Positions 5,266-11,655 of a DNA stretch of 11,655 bases are shown here, one piece after another. The position numbers were made by a program, and so were the translations under genes. The notes beneath the pieces are model-generated. The model searched no databases. It was not told the origin of the DNA and saw nothing but the letters and a program-made list of their open reading frames with translations. Source of the DNA: Desulfobacterales bacterium (lineage in GTDB: Bacteria > Desulfobacterota > Desulfobacteria > Desulfobacterales > C00003060); the NCBI GenBank assembly GCA_030616425.1, contig JAUWXJ010000058.1, forward strand, positions 1 through 11,655, in the 5' to 3' direction. Positions within the stretch are counted from its first letter, which is position 1. Every line of letters starts with the position of its first letter.

Positions 5266-7140
5266 TCAAATATCTATCCTCCTTAAAGGTCTTTCTTCAG
5301 AAACATCAACATCTTCGAGATTGACAACAAATTGCTTCAAGAAAAGCCCTTTGGAACGACACAGATCTATGACCCTTTTTTGACTTTTCTCAGCCATGTT
5401 ACGACACGAGATAATCAAGCCGTTGACGGACACCTTTTCTAGAATCTCTTCAAGATTAGCACCGGTTCCCATTACAGGGTAGCCATAGAGCCGTTTTCCT
5501 ACCTTTGTGAAGTCGTCATCAATAAGCCCCACGGGTTTTACGTCCAAACGCTTGTTGTCCAGTATTTCCTTCAGCAGCACCTGGCCTCCATGTCCAGCTC
5601 CGTAGATGAGAACATTTTCTCCCTTCAAGGCCTTGTATTTTATAAGCTCTCTGAAAGAACGAAATGAGGCCCGGGATCCGACCAAAAACGCAGTGGTCAA
5701 GAACCAGTCGATCAGAAAGACCCCTTTGGCAAAGGAGGCAAACCGGTAAATATAGATCACGACTGCCAGAGAAAGAAGGGTCCCCAGGAGGCTGGCCTTA
5801 AGATAGACAAACACATCACTGAGTCCCATGTAGCGCCACATTCCCCGATAGACGCCAACCCAAAAGAAAGCCACAAACTTACATATGATAATCGCAGGCA
5901 GCGACATTAGAAAGACTTTGAAGAATACATTGAATTGAGGGGTGAAGCCAAAACGAAGCCGATACGATAGATAATAGGCAAAAGAGACAAGGGCAAGATC
6001 AAGGACTACATGAAACATCTGACGCTTAAAGGTTATTTCAAGGATTATGGGAGTAAAGCGGCTTTCTCGAAGGACCGAGAACTCCTTTTCAGGGTAGACC
6101 CTGATCTGGGCAAGGTAAATACCCATCAGGATCACAGAGAGCAGAAGGGGAATAATGACTGTGGGTGCTGCCAGAGAATCATGTTGCTGAACAAAGATTG
6201 CTGCCAGCCCAGACAATACAGCTGTTCCATACAAAAACAGTACAGCGCCTCTTTCACTGAAACCCATGAGCACCAGACGGTGCGAGGTATGGTCTCGCCC
6301 TCCAGTGGAGGGCTTTCGGCCGCTTAGAAGACGGATGGTAGTCACCATGGCAGTGTCAAAGATAGGAACCATCAGGACAAGGACCGGCAGGGCATAAAGG
6401 GATACATGGAGATGGACAGATCTTGTGACAGGGTGGAGGCAAAGCATAGAAAGAGTGAAGCCTATGGGGAGACTTCCACAGTCTCCCATAAATATAGAGG
6501 CTGGATGGAAGTTGTATATCAAAAAGGCGGCTGAGGCACCTGTCAGAAAAAGGGAGACGGTCAGGAGCTGGAAGGAGCCTTCATTAAGATACAGGAATGA
6601 GAAAAAAGCAGCAGCGATCAAGCTGATTCCAGCACACAGCCCGTCCATATTGTCCAATAGGTTGACGGCATTGGTAATACCCACAATCCAGACAATGGTA
6701 ATGACCGTGTCTGCAGTCAGGGACGAACTCCATTGAAGTCGATAGCCCAGGAATGCAACCATGGAAGCCACCATTATCTGGACTATCAATTTATTTTGCG
6801 GTCGGAAATGGAGCAGATCATCAAGGAGACCAAGGATAAAGAGTATGGTTATCCCAAGCCATACCACAGTGATGTAAGAAGGGACAGCAAGCCCGGGTGA
6901 ATGTGGCTGCACATATTCAATGATGGAACCAAAATCGGCGAACCACAGAAGGGGTAGTCCAGCAGCGCAATAGATGACAATACCACCCAGAAAGGCGGTC
7001 GGTTTGGTGTGCCATCGATCTTTTCTAGGGGTTGCCACCAACCCGGATCGGATAGCTCCCCACCTGACGATGGGGGTTAGGGCAGCACACACAAGAAACG
7101 ACAAACCGGCAAACATAATGTAAGAGGATAATTGCTGCAT
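5266..7140 (-). CDS. Fusion: WecA/MraY-type polyprenyl-phosphate sugar-1-P transferase + PglF/FlaA1-type membrane and Rossmann module
   Basis: Residues 1-345 form a multi-helix glycosyltransferase-4 (PNPT) domain that should attach a sugar-1-phosphate, typically HexNAc-1-P from a UDP-sugar, to undecaprenyl phosphate at the inner membrane. Motifs: RWHTKPTAFLGG (42-53), the acidic LLDD (105-108), NAVNLLDNMDGLCAG (157-171), FMGDCGS (217-223) and GRDHTSHR (281-288). After a linker, residues 375-490 hold about four more membrane helices, and 505-624 a Rossmann domain with YGAGHGGQ (513-520). This second part matches the N-terminal half of PglF/WbpM/FlaA1-type NDP-sugar dehydratases, but the protein ends at LRRIDI, just where the catalytic SDR domain would begin. 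It may therefore sense a nucleotide or guide an interaction and need not catalyse. The 624-residue length is far above a plain WecA (about 350). It is first in the leftward cluster. The sugar donor cannot be told from sequence alone. Confidence 0.85.
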   Translation of the reverse strand: MQQLSSYIMFAGLSFLVCAALTPIVRWGAIRSGLVATPRKDRWHTKPTAFLGGIVIYCAAGLPLLWFADFGSIIEYVQPHSPGLAVPSYITVVWLGITILFILGLLDDLLHFRPQNKLIVQIMVASMVAFLGYRLQWSSSLTADTVITIVWIVGITNAVNLLDNMDGLCAGISLIAAAFFSFLYLNEGSFQLLTVSLFLTGASAAFLIYNFHPASIFMGDCGSLPIGFTLSMLCLHPVTRSVHLHVSLYALPVLVLMVPIFDTAMVTTIRLLSGRKPSTGGRDHTSHRLVLMGFSERGAVLFLYGTAVLSGLAAIFVQQHDSLAAPTVIIPLLLSVILMGIYLAQIRVYPEKEFSVLRESRFTPIILEITFKRQMFHVVLDLALVSFAYYLSYRLRFGFTPQFNVFFKVFLMSLPAIIICKFVAFFWVGVYRGMWRYMGLSDVFVYLKASLLGTLLSLAVVIYIYRFASFAKGVFLIDWFLTTAFLVGSRASFRSFRELIKYKALKGENVLIYGAGHGGQVLLKEILDNKRLDVKPVGLIDDDFTKVGKRLYGYPVMGTGANLEEILEKVSVNGLIISCRNMAEKSQKRVIDLCRSKGLFLKQFVVNLEDVDVSEERPLRRIDI

Positions 7141-7272
7141 CTGGCCTTGCGCCTTGAGATCCCTTCGGGATTGTCTAGAATCGGCAGAATATTCGCAATA
7201 GCCTGAAAAATCAAGGTATAAAGGGGGATATCAGTTTTTTCCTTGACAAAAATCCGAAAAACGCCCATATCT

Positions 7273-7288
7273 CAATGTGGGAACATTG
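7273..7288. promoter_or_regulatory. Short palindrome in the divergent promoter region
   Basis: CAATGT and ACATTG form a perfect 6+6 dyad around a 4-nt centre (CAATGTGGGAACATTG). It lies between the divergent fused-transferase and GAPDH genes, just upstream of the best GAPDH promoter candidate. It could be an operator for a dimeric regulator. No regulator is known for it, so this rests on symmetry and position only. Confidence 0.3.
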
Positions 7289-7291
7289 CTT

Positions 7292-7319
7292 TTAACGCAT
7301 TGGAATTTCAAAGTATTAT
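7292..7319 (+). promoter_or_regulatory. Candidate sigma70-type promoter for GAPDH gene
   Basis: TTAACG (7292-7297, 4/6 to the -35 consensus) and TATTAT (7314-7319, 5/6 to the -10 consensus) are 16 bases apart. They would start transcription near 7326, giving a leader of about 80 bases. A perfect TTGACA at 7243-7248 has only a weak -10 (CATATC, 7266-7271) at 17-nt spacing and is the alternative. Confidence 0.4.
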
Positions 7320-7323
7320 AGCA

Positions 7324-7380
7324 CCGTGTGCGTAAGCCCGTGAAGTAAACCACCGCACATCACGGCGGGAGAGGCTTCAC
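7324..7380 (+). promoter_or_regulatory. Structured 5' leader of the GAPDH gene (possible pseudoknot)
   Basis: CCGTGTGCG (7324-7332) pairs with CGCA (7354-7357) and CACGG (7361-7365), with a CAT bulge. GTGAAG (7340-7345), in the loop of that helix, pairs perfectly with CTTCAC (7375-7380) outside it. The two helices interlock as in an H-type pseudoknot. CCGTG is present twice (7324-7328 and 7338-7342), so an alternative pairing with CACGG exists. The ribosome binding site AGGAGG (7395-7400) is 15 bases downstream. It matches no riboswitch class that I recognise. Confidence 0.35.
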
Positions 7381-7404
7381 AATCTTTAGAAGGTAGGAGG
7401 CATT

Positions 7405-8646
7405 ATGAAAGGTGGAAAACTTGGGATCAATGGCTTGGGACGTATCGGAAAACTGTTGATCTGGCAGCACGTGGGACGGAAAACCTTCTCGGAGATCGTT
7501 ATAAATGCTGGGCGTCCGGTGGGCACAAGTCTTGAGGATGTGGCAAGTTTTATTGAAAAGGATTCCTCATACGGAACCATGCACAACTACCTGTATGGGT
7601 ACACCGCAGGGCGCTTGATTGAGAATCTGGACGAAAAATCCGGTTCTATGGTGATAGATGGTATCCCAGTTACGATCCTGGCTGAGCGTAATCCGAAGGA
7701 TGTCCCTTGGAAGTCACACGGGGTGGATGTGGTGGTAGAAGCGACAGGTCAGTTTACAGATCCCACGCAACCTGCAGACGCACCAAAAGGGTCGATTCGC
7801 GGTCATCTGGCTGCTGGGGCGCGAAAGGTGATTGTAACAGCTCCCTTCAAGATTAAGGACAAGAGCACGCCAATGCCCGAGGATGCAGTCACAACTGTCA
7901 TGGGCATAAATGACGGTGACTATGATCCAGCTACCCACCAGATTATATCAAACGCATCTTGTACGACCAACTGTTTGGCTTATATGATGAAGCCCCTGTT
8001 AGACTACTTTGGTTTGGAGAGGATTTTGACCGCCTCTATGGCTACGGTGCATGCCGTAACAGGTTCCCAACACGTGCTGGATCGGATACCCAAGGCAGGA
8101 ACCACTGATCTGAGACGCAACAGAAGCATCTTTAACAACATTATATTGACGACTACAGGGGCGGCCAAGGCGTTGGCCCTGGTCATACCTGAGATGAAGA
8201 AGATCGGTTTTGTGGCTGAATCGGTTAGGGTTCCCCTCTCTACAGGCTCTCTCATTATCTTGACTATTGATATTCAGGATGCTCCTGGCCAGGATTCCAT
8301 CAACCGCGACCTGATCAATCAGATTTATAGGGCCGCTGCAGAAAAAAACAGGAAAGGATATGTTCGATATTCAGAGGAGCAGAACGTCTCTTCAGACATG
8401 ATAGGTCACCCTTTAGCTGCGGCGATTATCGAAGGAGGGGAGACTGACACCCGAACCGGGACCATATCATTCGACCTGAAACAGCTTAAGGGTTATTCCA
8501 AGGTGGTGGAGGACTGCCTTGGCAGTAGCGTGATTGACATTCCTGTGGCGAAGGCGGTGGTATACGGATGGTATGATAATGAAATGGGTGGGTATGTCCA
8601 TATGCTCACAGACAGGGTTGTGAGCGTGGCATCCATGTTGGATTAG
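7405..8646 (+). CDS. gap: Glyceraldehyde-3-phosphate dehydrogenase, long variant
   Basis: GAPDH oxidises glyceraldehyde-3-phosphate to 1,3-bisphosphoglycerate with NAD(P) and phosphate, in glycolysis or, reversed, in gluconeogenesis. The Rossmann motif is INGLGRIGK (8-16), the catalytic cysteine is Cys186 in SNASCTTNCLA, and the catalytic histidine is His216 in ATVHAVT. TTGAAKALALVIPE (250-263), RVPLSTGSL (275-283) and WYDNEMGGY (389-397) are also family motifs. At 413 residues it is about 80 longer than ordinary GAPDH (about 335), with extra residues both before and after the active site. The usual INDP/INDL aspartate that binds the NAD ribose is replaced by INAGRP, which hints at NADP use, and the usual DNEWGYS is DNEMGGY. 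AGGAGG (7395-7400) lies four bases before the ATG. It is transcribed divergently from the fused transferase gene. The family is clear; the physiological direction is unknown. Confidence 0.9.
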   Translation: MKGGKLGINGLGRIGKLLIWQHVGRKTFSEIVINAGRPVGTSLEDVASFIEKDSSYGTMHNYLYGYTAGRLIENLDEKSGSMVIDGIPVTILAERNPKDVPWKSHGVDVVVEATGQFTDPTQPADAPKGSIRGHLAAGARKVIVTAPFKIKDKSTPMPEDAVTTVMGINDGDYDPATHQIISNASCTTNCLAYMMKPLLDYFGLERILTASMATVHAVTGSQHVLDRIPKAGTTDLRRNRSIFNNIILTTTGAAKALALVIPEMKKIGFVAESVRVPLSTGSLIILTIDIQDAPGQDSINRDLINQIYRAAAEKNRKGYVRYSEEQNVSSDMIGHPLAAAIIEGGETDTRTGTISFDLKQLKGYSKVVEDCLGSSVIDIPVAKAVVYGWYDNEMGGYVHMLTDRVVSVASMLD

Positions 8647-8652
8647 AAGTGG

Positions 8653-8824
8653 TTTCAAAACCCTTTTTCTCGCTTGTTTGACCATTTTGGAAAGTTCTAA
8701 GTTCGCTTCGCTAAAATTGAAAAGCTCGGGCTAACGCCCTCAAACAGTTCCAATTTTTACGCTTTGCTTCACTAAGAACTTTTGGCCAAAATGGTCAAAA
8801 TGGACTCGCTAAAGGGTTTTGAAA
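8653..8824. repeat. 172-bp imperfect hairpin element after the GAPDH gene
   Basis: Paired blocks occur in symmetric order: 8653-8666 with 8811-8824 (14/14), 8677-8690 with 8786-8799 (14/14, TTTGACCATTTTGG), 8693-8702 with 8771-8780 (9/10), 8713-8719 with 8751-8757 (7/7), and a tiny central GGGC-TAAC-GCCC (8728-8739). It starts six bases after the GAPDH stop. It may end transcription or protect the mRNA 3' end, but its length, ordered arms and empty interior look like a MITE or other dispersed repeat. No U-tract follows. Confidence 0.8.
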
Positions 8825-8840
8825 TCGGCTCTAGTAAATA

Positions 8841-8868
8841 TTGACAGGGTGGTGGCCATTGTTATATG
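8841..8868 (+). promoter_or_regulatory. Candidate promoter upstream of the dynamin-like gene
   Basis: A perfect TTGACA (8841-8846) is followed after 16 bases by TATATG (8863-8868). This would give a leader of about 110 bases before the GTG at 8984. A second possibility is the CATAAT at 8965-8970 close to the gene, which would give an almost leaderless mRNA and fit the absence of a ribosome binding site. Confidence 0.35.
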
Positions 8869-8934
8869 CAGTGGTCGTCGCCTGTGGGGCTTCTAACCCC
8901 CATTTTCTTGGATCTAGAGGGATGGTGGCCATTG
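8850..8934. repeat. 12-nt direct repeat TGGTGGCCATTG (8850-8861, 8923-8934)
   Basis: Two identical 12-nt copies lie 73 bases apart in the 159-bp region before the dynamin-like gene. Each contains the palindrome TGGCCA. The first copy lies between the -35 and -10 of the promoter candidate; the second is downstream. A small hairpin, GGGG (8886-8889) with CCCC (8897-8900), lies between them. The placement would suit a repressor with two operators, but chance or a shared repeat origin is possible. No gene is seen in 8825-8983. Confidence 0.4.
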
Positions 8935-8983
8935 CATCATCCTATTTTTTTAGTTTGCGCTGATCATAATTATCTAAAATTCC

Positions 8984-11284
8984 GTGGAAACCTATAACAA
9001 CGTCAAGAATACACTATTGAATATCAATCAGGACCTTGGTCTGTTTATTCGCAAAGCAGGGTCCATTGATGGCCTGTCTCATCACCCCCTTGATGCTTGG
9101 AAGGAAACCACAACCCGAATTCATAGACAATTGGCCGAGGAAATGATCCGCGTGGCTGTAGTGGGCTCCGTCAAGTCAGGTAAAAGTACCCTGATCAATG
9201 CCCTGTTTGGGGGCGATTATCTAAAGAGGGGTGCAGGAGTGGTGACCTCCATCGTTACCAAGATACGACCAGGGGATTCTATGAGGGCCAGGCTTGAGTT
9301 CAAGACATGGGATGAGATAAATTCCGAGTTGAGCCAGGCATTGGTTCTGTTCTCTGCCGCTCATTTGGGAACTGATGAGAGAAGTTTCGACATAACCCGT
9401 GAAGAAGATAGAACTCAACTACAACAGAGTCTTTCCTCGCTGAACACAGAGCAACTTATCTCCAATGATACCCGCGATCCCAATAGCGTGCTCATTACCG
9501 AATATCTAAAGGGGTATGACCGCGTCAAAAGCTTTGTCTACTTTGAACCGAGTACTCATACATTTGAGAAGAAAGATTTTTACAAGCAAAAGGATTTTGT
9601 GGGAGATGAGTCCTTAGCTCTCTATTTGAAGGATGTTTTGCTAACCCTTATCGCCCCTGAAGGGTTTGGAGAAAACCTTGAGATCGCTGACTGTCAAGGG
9701 AGCGATTCTCCTAACCCTTTACATCTCACTATGATACAGGACTATCTCCTCTATGCGCACCTCATTATCTATGTGTTGAGCAGCCGCACCGGATTGCGTC
9801 AGGCAGACATCAAATTCCTCAACATCATCAAGAAAATGGGACTAGTGAGGAACATATTCTTTGTTCTGAACTGCGATTTTAGCGAGCACGAAGATCTCGC
9901 AGATTTGAAGCGGGTTGCCGGCAGGGTGCGGGACGAACTCAACATGATTTTGCCTGAGCCGGAGGTGTTTGCCTTCTCTGCACTTTATAATCTCTTTAAT
10001 GGTCTTGACCGCAAAGAGGCTCCCCTTGCTCGAAAGGACCTCTTGCGGCTTGAACAATGGCGGGAAGAGACGGACATGGTGACCTTCTCAGATCGAGAAA
10101 CAGACCGGTTTGTTAAGGCCTTGGTGGGAAAGATATCGCTGAATCGTTTTGAGCTGCTTGTACAGAGCAACCTGGAGCGCATCTTTACTGTAGCTTCCAG
10201 TATGGAGGATTGGGTTCAAATCAACAAAGACTTGTTGAATAAGGATGCTGGCGAGGTTCAGACGGCATTTGCGGAGATAGACAAGAGACGACAGGCGTCT
10301 GATCGGGTGGCTTCGGTGATTAAGGATACGCTCGACGGGACAACCCGAAAGTTAAAGCGGGACCTATCAGTCGATGTTGAGCGCTTCTTTGATGTTCAGC
10401 ATAGTGAAACAATCCAGGGAATAATTGAGTTTATTGACTCCTATAATGTCTCGATTAAAGATTATGAAAAAGATCTTGAGACTTCCGGCTTCCTGCCCAC
10501 GCTGTACCGTATCTTTCAAGCGTTGCGTGAGGCTACTAACCGATATCTGGCAGAATCGGTCAACCCGAAGCTGGTTGATCTTGTCCGTGTCGAGGAAGAG
10601 AAGATCAAGGACGTCTTTGACCAGGTGTCGGGGCCTTACAGTTTGATGATTCAGGATGCCCTGGATCAACACCAGCGGACCATGGAGAAGCTTGGCATCA
10701 GAGTTCCACAACGTCCATTCAGGCGTGTAGAAGGCCCGAATATTGCCATGGTTAAAAGTGATGCGAATCTGAGCATTCCACCTCTTGTTACAACTATGCG
10801 GTACTCGGTTCGAATCAAGACCGATGCCATCCTGAGGCTGGGGTTTTACAGCACATTAAGGACCGTGAGAAAGCTGTTTAAAAAGAGAACGGGTGGAGAA
10901 TTGGAAAGCGCTATCCGCTCCCTGGAAGACAGCGTTAGTCGAATCAAGGAGCAGATCCAGGAATCTATAACTGCGCATCATTTGGACTACAAAGAGAACT
11001 TGAAGTACCAATATCTCTTTAAATTGGTCGATATGGTATCCAGTACTCTATACGAAGCACTTGTAGATCGGGTCAGGGCCTTTACAGGGAGTTTGTCTGA
11101 TATCACCGGCCTGATGGAGAATCAGCGGGTGGCCAGGGATCAGATAGTTGAGGAGTTTGTCTCTCTTGAAAAATTGGTGGGCGGTGTCCTTGATAAGGTT
11201 AGGAAGGTGGAAAGGCTTGTGGGAGAACAGGGCCCTGCGTATTCAGGCGGTCCAGCACAGGAGATGCAGATTACCTTGCGTTAA
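8984..11284 (+). CDS. Dynamin-like large GTPase
   Basis: This 766-residue protein has a GTPase domain followed by a long, mostly helical region, the layout of bacterial dynamin-like proteins that act on membranes. The P-loop is VVGSVKSGKST (59-69), with Thr88 in GVVTSIVTKI as a candidate switch I threonine, DCQGSD (236-241) as the G3 motif, and LNCDF (295-299) where N/TKxD would be, so the guanine-recognition lysine is replaced by Cys. FSAL (331-334) may be the G5 motif. Residues 400-560 and 635-750 are helical and charged, with possible coiled coil at 638-665. A basic amphipathic stretch at 607-635 could be the membrane-contacting tip. No true transmembrane helix is seen. The GTG start has a stop two codons upstream and no ribosome binding site; TTG at 9017 is an alternative. 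Another gene follows about 200 bases downstream. Its cellular role cannot be read from the sequence. Confidence 0.8.
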   Translation: METYNNVKNTLLNINQDLGLFIRKAGSIDGLSHHPLDAWKETTTRIHRQLAEEMIRVAVVGSVKSGKSTLINALFGGDYLKRGAGVVTSIVTKIRPGDSMRARLEFKTWDEINSELSQALVLFSAAHLGTDERSFDITREEDRTQLQQSLSSLNTEQLISNDTRDPNSVLITEYLKGYDRVKSFVYFEPSTHTFEKKDFYKQKDFVGDESLALYLKDVLLTLIAPEGFGENLEIADCQGSDSPNPLHLTMIQDYLLYAHLIIYVLSSRTGLRQADIKFLNIIKKMGLVRNIFFVLNCDFSEHEDLADLKRVAGRVRDELNMILPEPEVFAFSALYNLFNGLDRKEAPLARKDLLRLEQWREETDMVTFSDRETDRFVKALVGKISLNRFELLVQSNLERIFTVASSMEDWVQINKDLLNKDAGEVQTAFAEIDKRRQASDRVASVIKDTLDGTTRKLKRDLSVDVERFFDVQHSETIQGIIEFIDSYNVSIKDYEKDLETSGFLPTLYRIFQALREATNRYLAESVNPKLVDLVRVEEEKIKDVFDQVSGPYSLMIQDALDQHQRTMEKLGIRVPQRPFRRVEGPNIAMVKSDANLSIPPLVTTMRYSVRIKTDAILRLGFYSTLRTVRKLFKKRTGGELESAIRSLEDSVSRIKEQIQESITAHHLDYKENLKYQYLFKLVDMVSSTLYEALVDRVRAFTGSLSDITGLMENQRVARDQIVEEFVSLEKLVGGVLDKVRKVERLVGEQGPAYSGGPAQEMQITLR

Positions 11285-11361
11285 CAGCAGAAATCTTAGT
11301 ACAGAGATGAGAAATCCCTTTACAAAAACAAGGAACTTATGTATAGAGCGCCTGCTTTTTG

Positions 11362-11500
11362 ACCGGCCTGCTCCCCGCAAGCCCCGTCCGGAAGGGCGGG
11401 GTCGAGGGGAGCTATATAAAAAATATTTTTCTTCCTTACCGGGAAGCCCCGTGCGGAAGCACGGGGAGGCTTCACACGCAACGGGATGATAAGGGCCGGT
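11362..11500 (+). repeat. Nested structure with two related GGAA-loop hairpins
   Basis: The outer arms ACCGGCC (11362-11368) and GGCCGGT (11494-11500) are exact complements. Between them are two hairpins. The first has outer stem GCTCCCC (11370-11376) with GGGGAGC (11406-11412) and inner stem 11382-11389 with 11394-11401. The second has stem 11447-11454 with 11459-11466, plus GAAG/CTTC (11443-11446, 11470-11473). Both inner stems start CCCCGT and close on a GGAA loop. The 23-base units at 11379-11401 and 11444-11466 differ at three positions that keep pairing. An A/T-rich run follows the first hairpin, which could end transcription of the dynamin-like gene. Confidence 0.6.
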
Positions 11501-11655
11501 TCTGATGAGTTGTGGCAACGGTTTGCCGGGCTTGAAAAGAGACAAGGGAAAATATTGGATGGGAGTAAATTGTCCGTAGAGGAGATTCAGACCATGAAAA
11601 GCGAACAGGACAACGAAAAGATTAAAAAGCTGCTGTTTAAGCGCTTTGATGAAGA
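11486..11655 (+). CDS. 5' end of an unidentified gene, cut by the window edge
   Basis: From the ATG at 11486 a frame stays open to the window end (56 codons), beginning MIRAGSDELWQRFAG and including LSVEEIQTMKSEQDN and KIKKLLFKRFDE. The predicted peptide is charged and helical with no signal peptide or membrane segment. The start is uncertain: the nearest purine-rich site, GGGGAGG (11463-11469), is 16 bases away, and the first codons overlap the 3' arm of the structure at 11362-11500. It follows the dynamin-like gene in the same direction. A helical lead-in of this kind is common before the GTPase domain of bacterial dynamin-like proteins, which often come in pairs, but no GTPase motif is visible in the part present, so the family is unproven. 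Confidence 0.55.
   Translation, partial: MIRAGSDELWQRFAGLEKRQGKILDGSKLSVEEIQTMKSEQDNEKIKKLLFKRFDE

Noticed and set aside
7243..7271. TTGACA (7243) with CATATC as the main GAPDH promoter
   Set aside because: The -35 is perfect but the -10 is poor (3/6). The pair at 7292-7319 is preferred, though this one is not excluded.
11148..11489. 113-residue plus-strand open frame overlapping the dynamin-like gene 3' end
   Set aside because: It is out of frame with the GTPase and runs through the two hairpins. Its composition is arginine- and proline-rich, as expected from translated GC-rich repeats.
1..11655. tRNA, rRNA, a known riboswitch, or an intact transposase or integrase gene
   Set aside because: Read through on both strands; no cloverleaf, rRNA-like sequence, recognisable riboswitch core or transposase motif was found.

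Overview
The window looks like a chromosomal stretch from a Gram-negative bacterium with moderate GC content, most likely a member of the Desulfobacterota (former Deltaproteobacteria). That placement is an inference. It rests on the general look of the proteins, the style of the intergenic repeats, and the fusion of a WecA-type transferase to a PglF/FlaA1-type module. No rRNA or other firm taxonomic marker is present. There are no tRNA genes, rRNA genes, CRISPR arrays or intact transposase genes.

Positions 1-7140 are read leftwards on the minus strand. In order of transcription they hold: a fused membrane protein joining a polyprenyl-phosphate sugar-1-phosphate transferase to the membrane and Rossmann part of a PglF/FlaA1-type protein (7140-5266); tsaD for the tRNA t6A modification (5218-4151); a repeat-filled gap; and three dTDP-sugar genes, rfbA (long form), rfbB and rfbD (3866-810). 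rfbB and rfbD overlap by one base. Together these could supply dTDP-L-rhamnose and the lipid-linked first sugar for O-antigen or another surface glycan, but the 3,5-epimerase gene rfbC is not in the window. Left of rfbD are a small four-helix membrane protein (692-288), a 127-bp element with perfect 19-nt inverted ends (148-274), and a second, orphan copy of the rfbD 3' end (1-140).

A divergent intergenic region (7141-7404) separates the fused transferase from a plus-strand gene for an unusually long GAPDH (7405-8646). Its leader can fold into interlocking helices. The GAPDH gene is followed by a 172-bp imperfect hairpin element and a 150-bp promoter-like region with a 12-nt direct repeat. 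Next is a 766-residue dynamin-like large GTPase (8984-11284), then a 139-nt nested structure holding two related GGAA-loop hairpins with compensatory changes, and finally the start of another gene cut by the window edge (11486 onward).

The points most worth a second look are: the two-module glycan transferase fusion; a palindromic repeat inserted in frame into the TsaD C-terminal region; the duplicated rfbD end flanking a cargo-like membrane gene; the dynamin-like GTPase with a possible second member downstream; and the covarying hairpins between those two genes.
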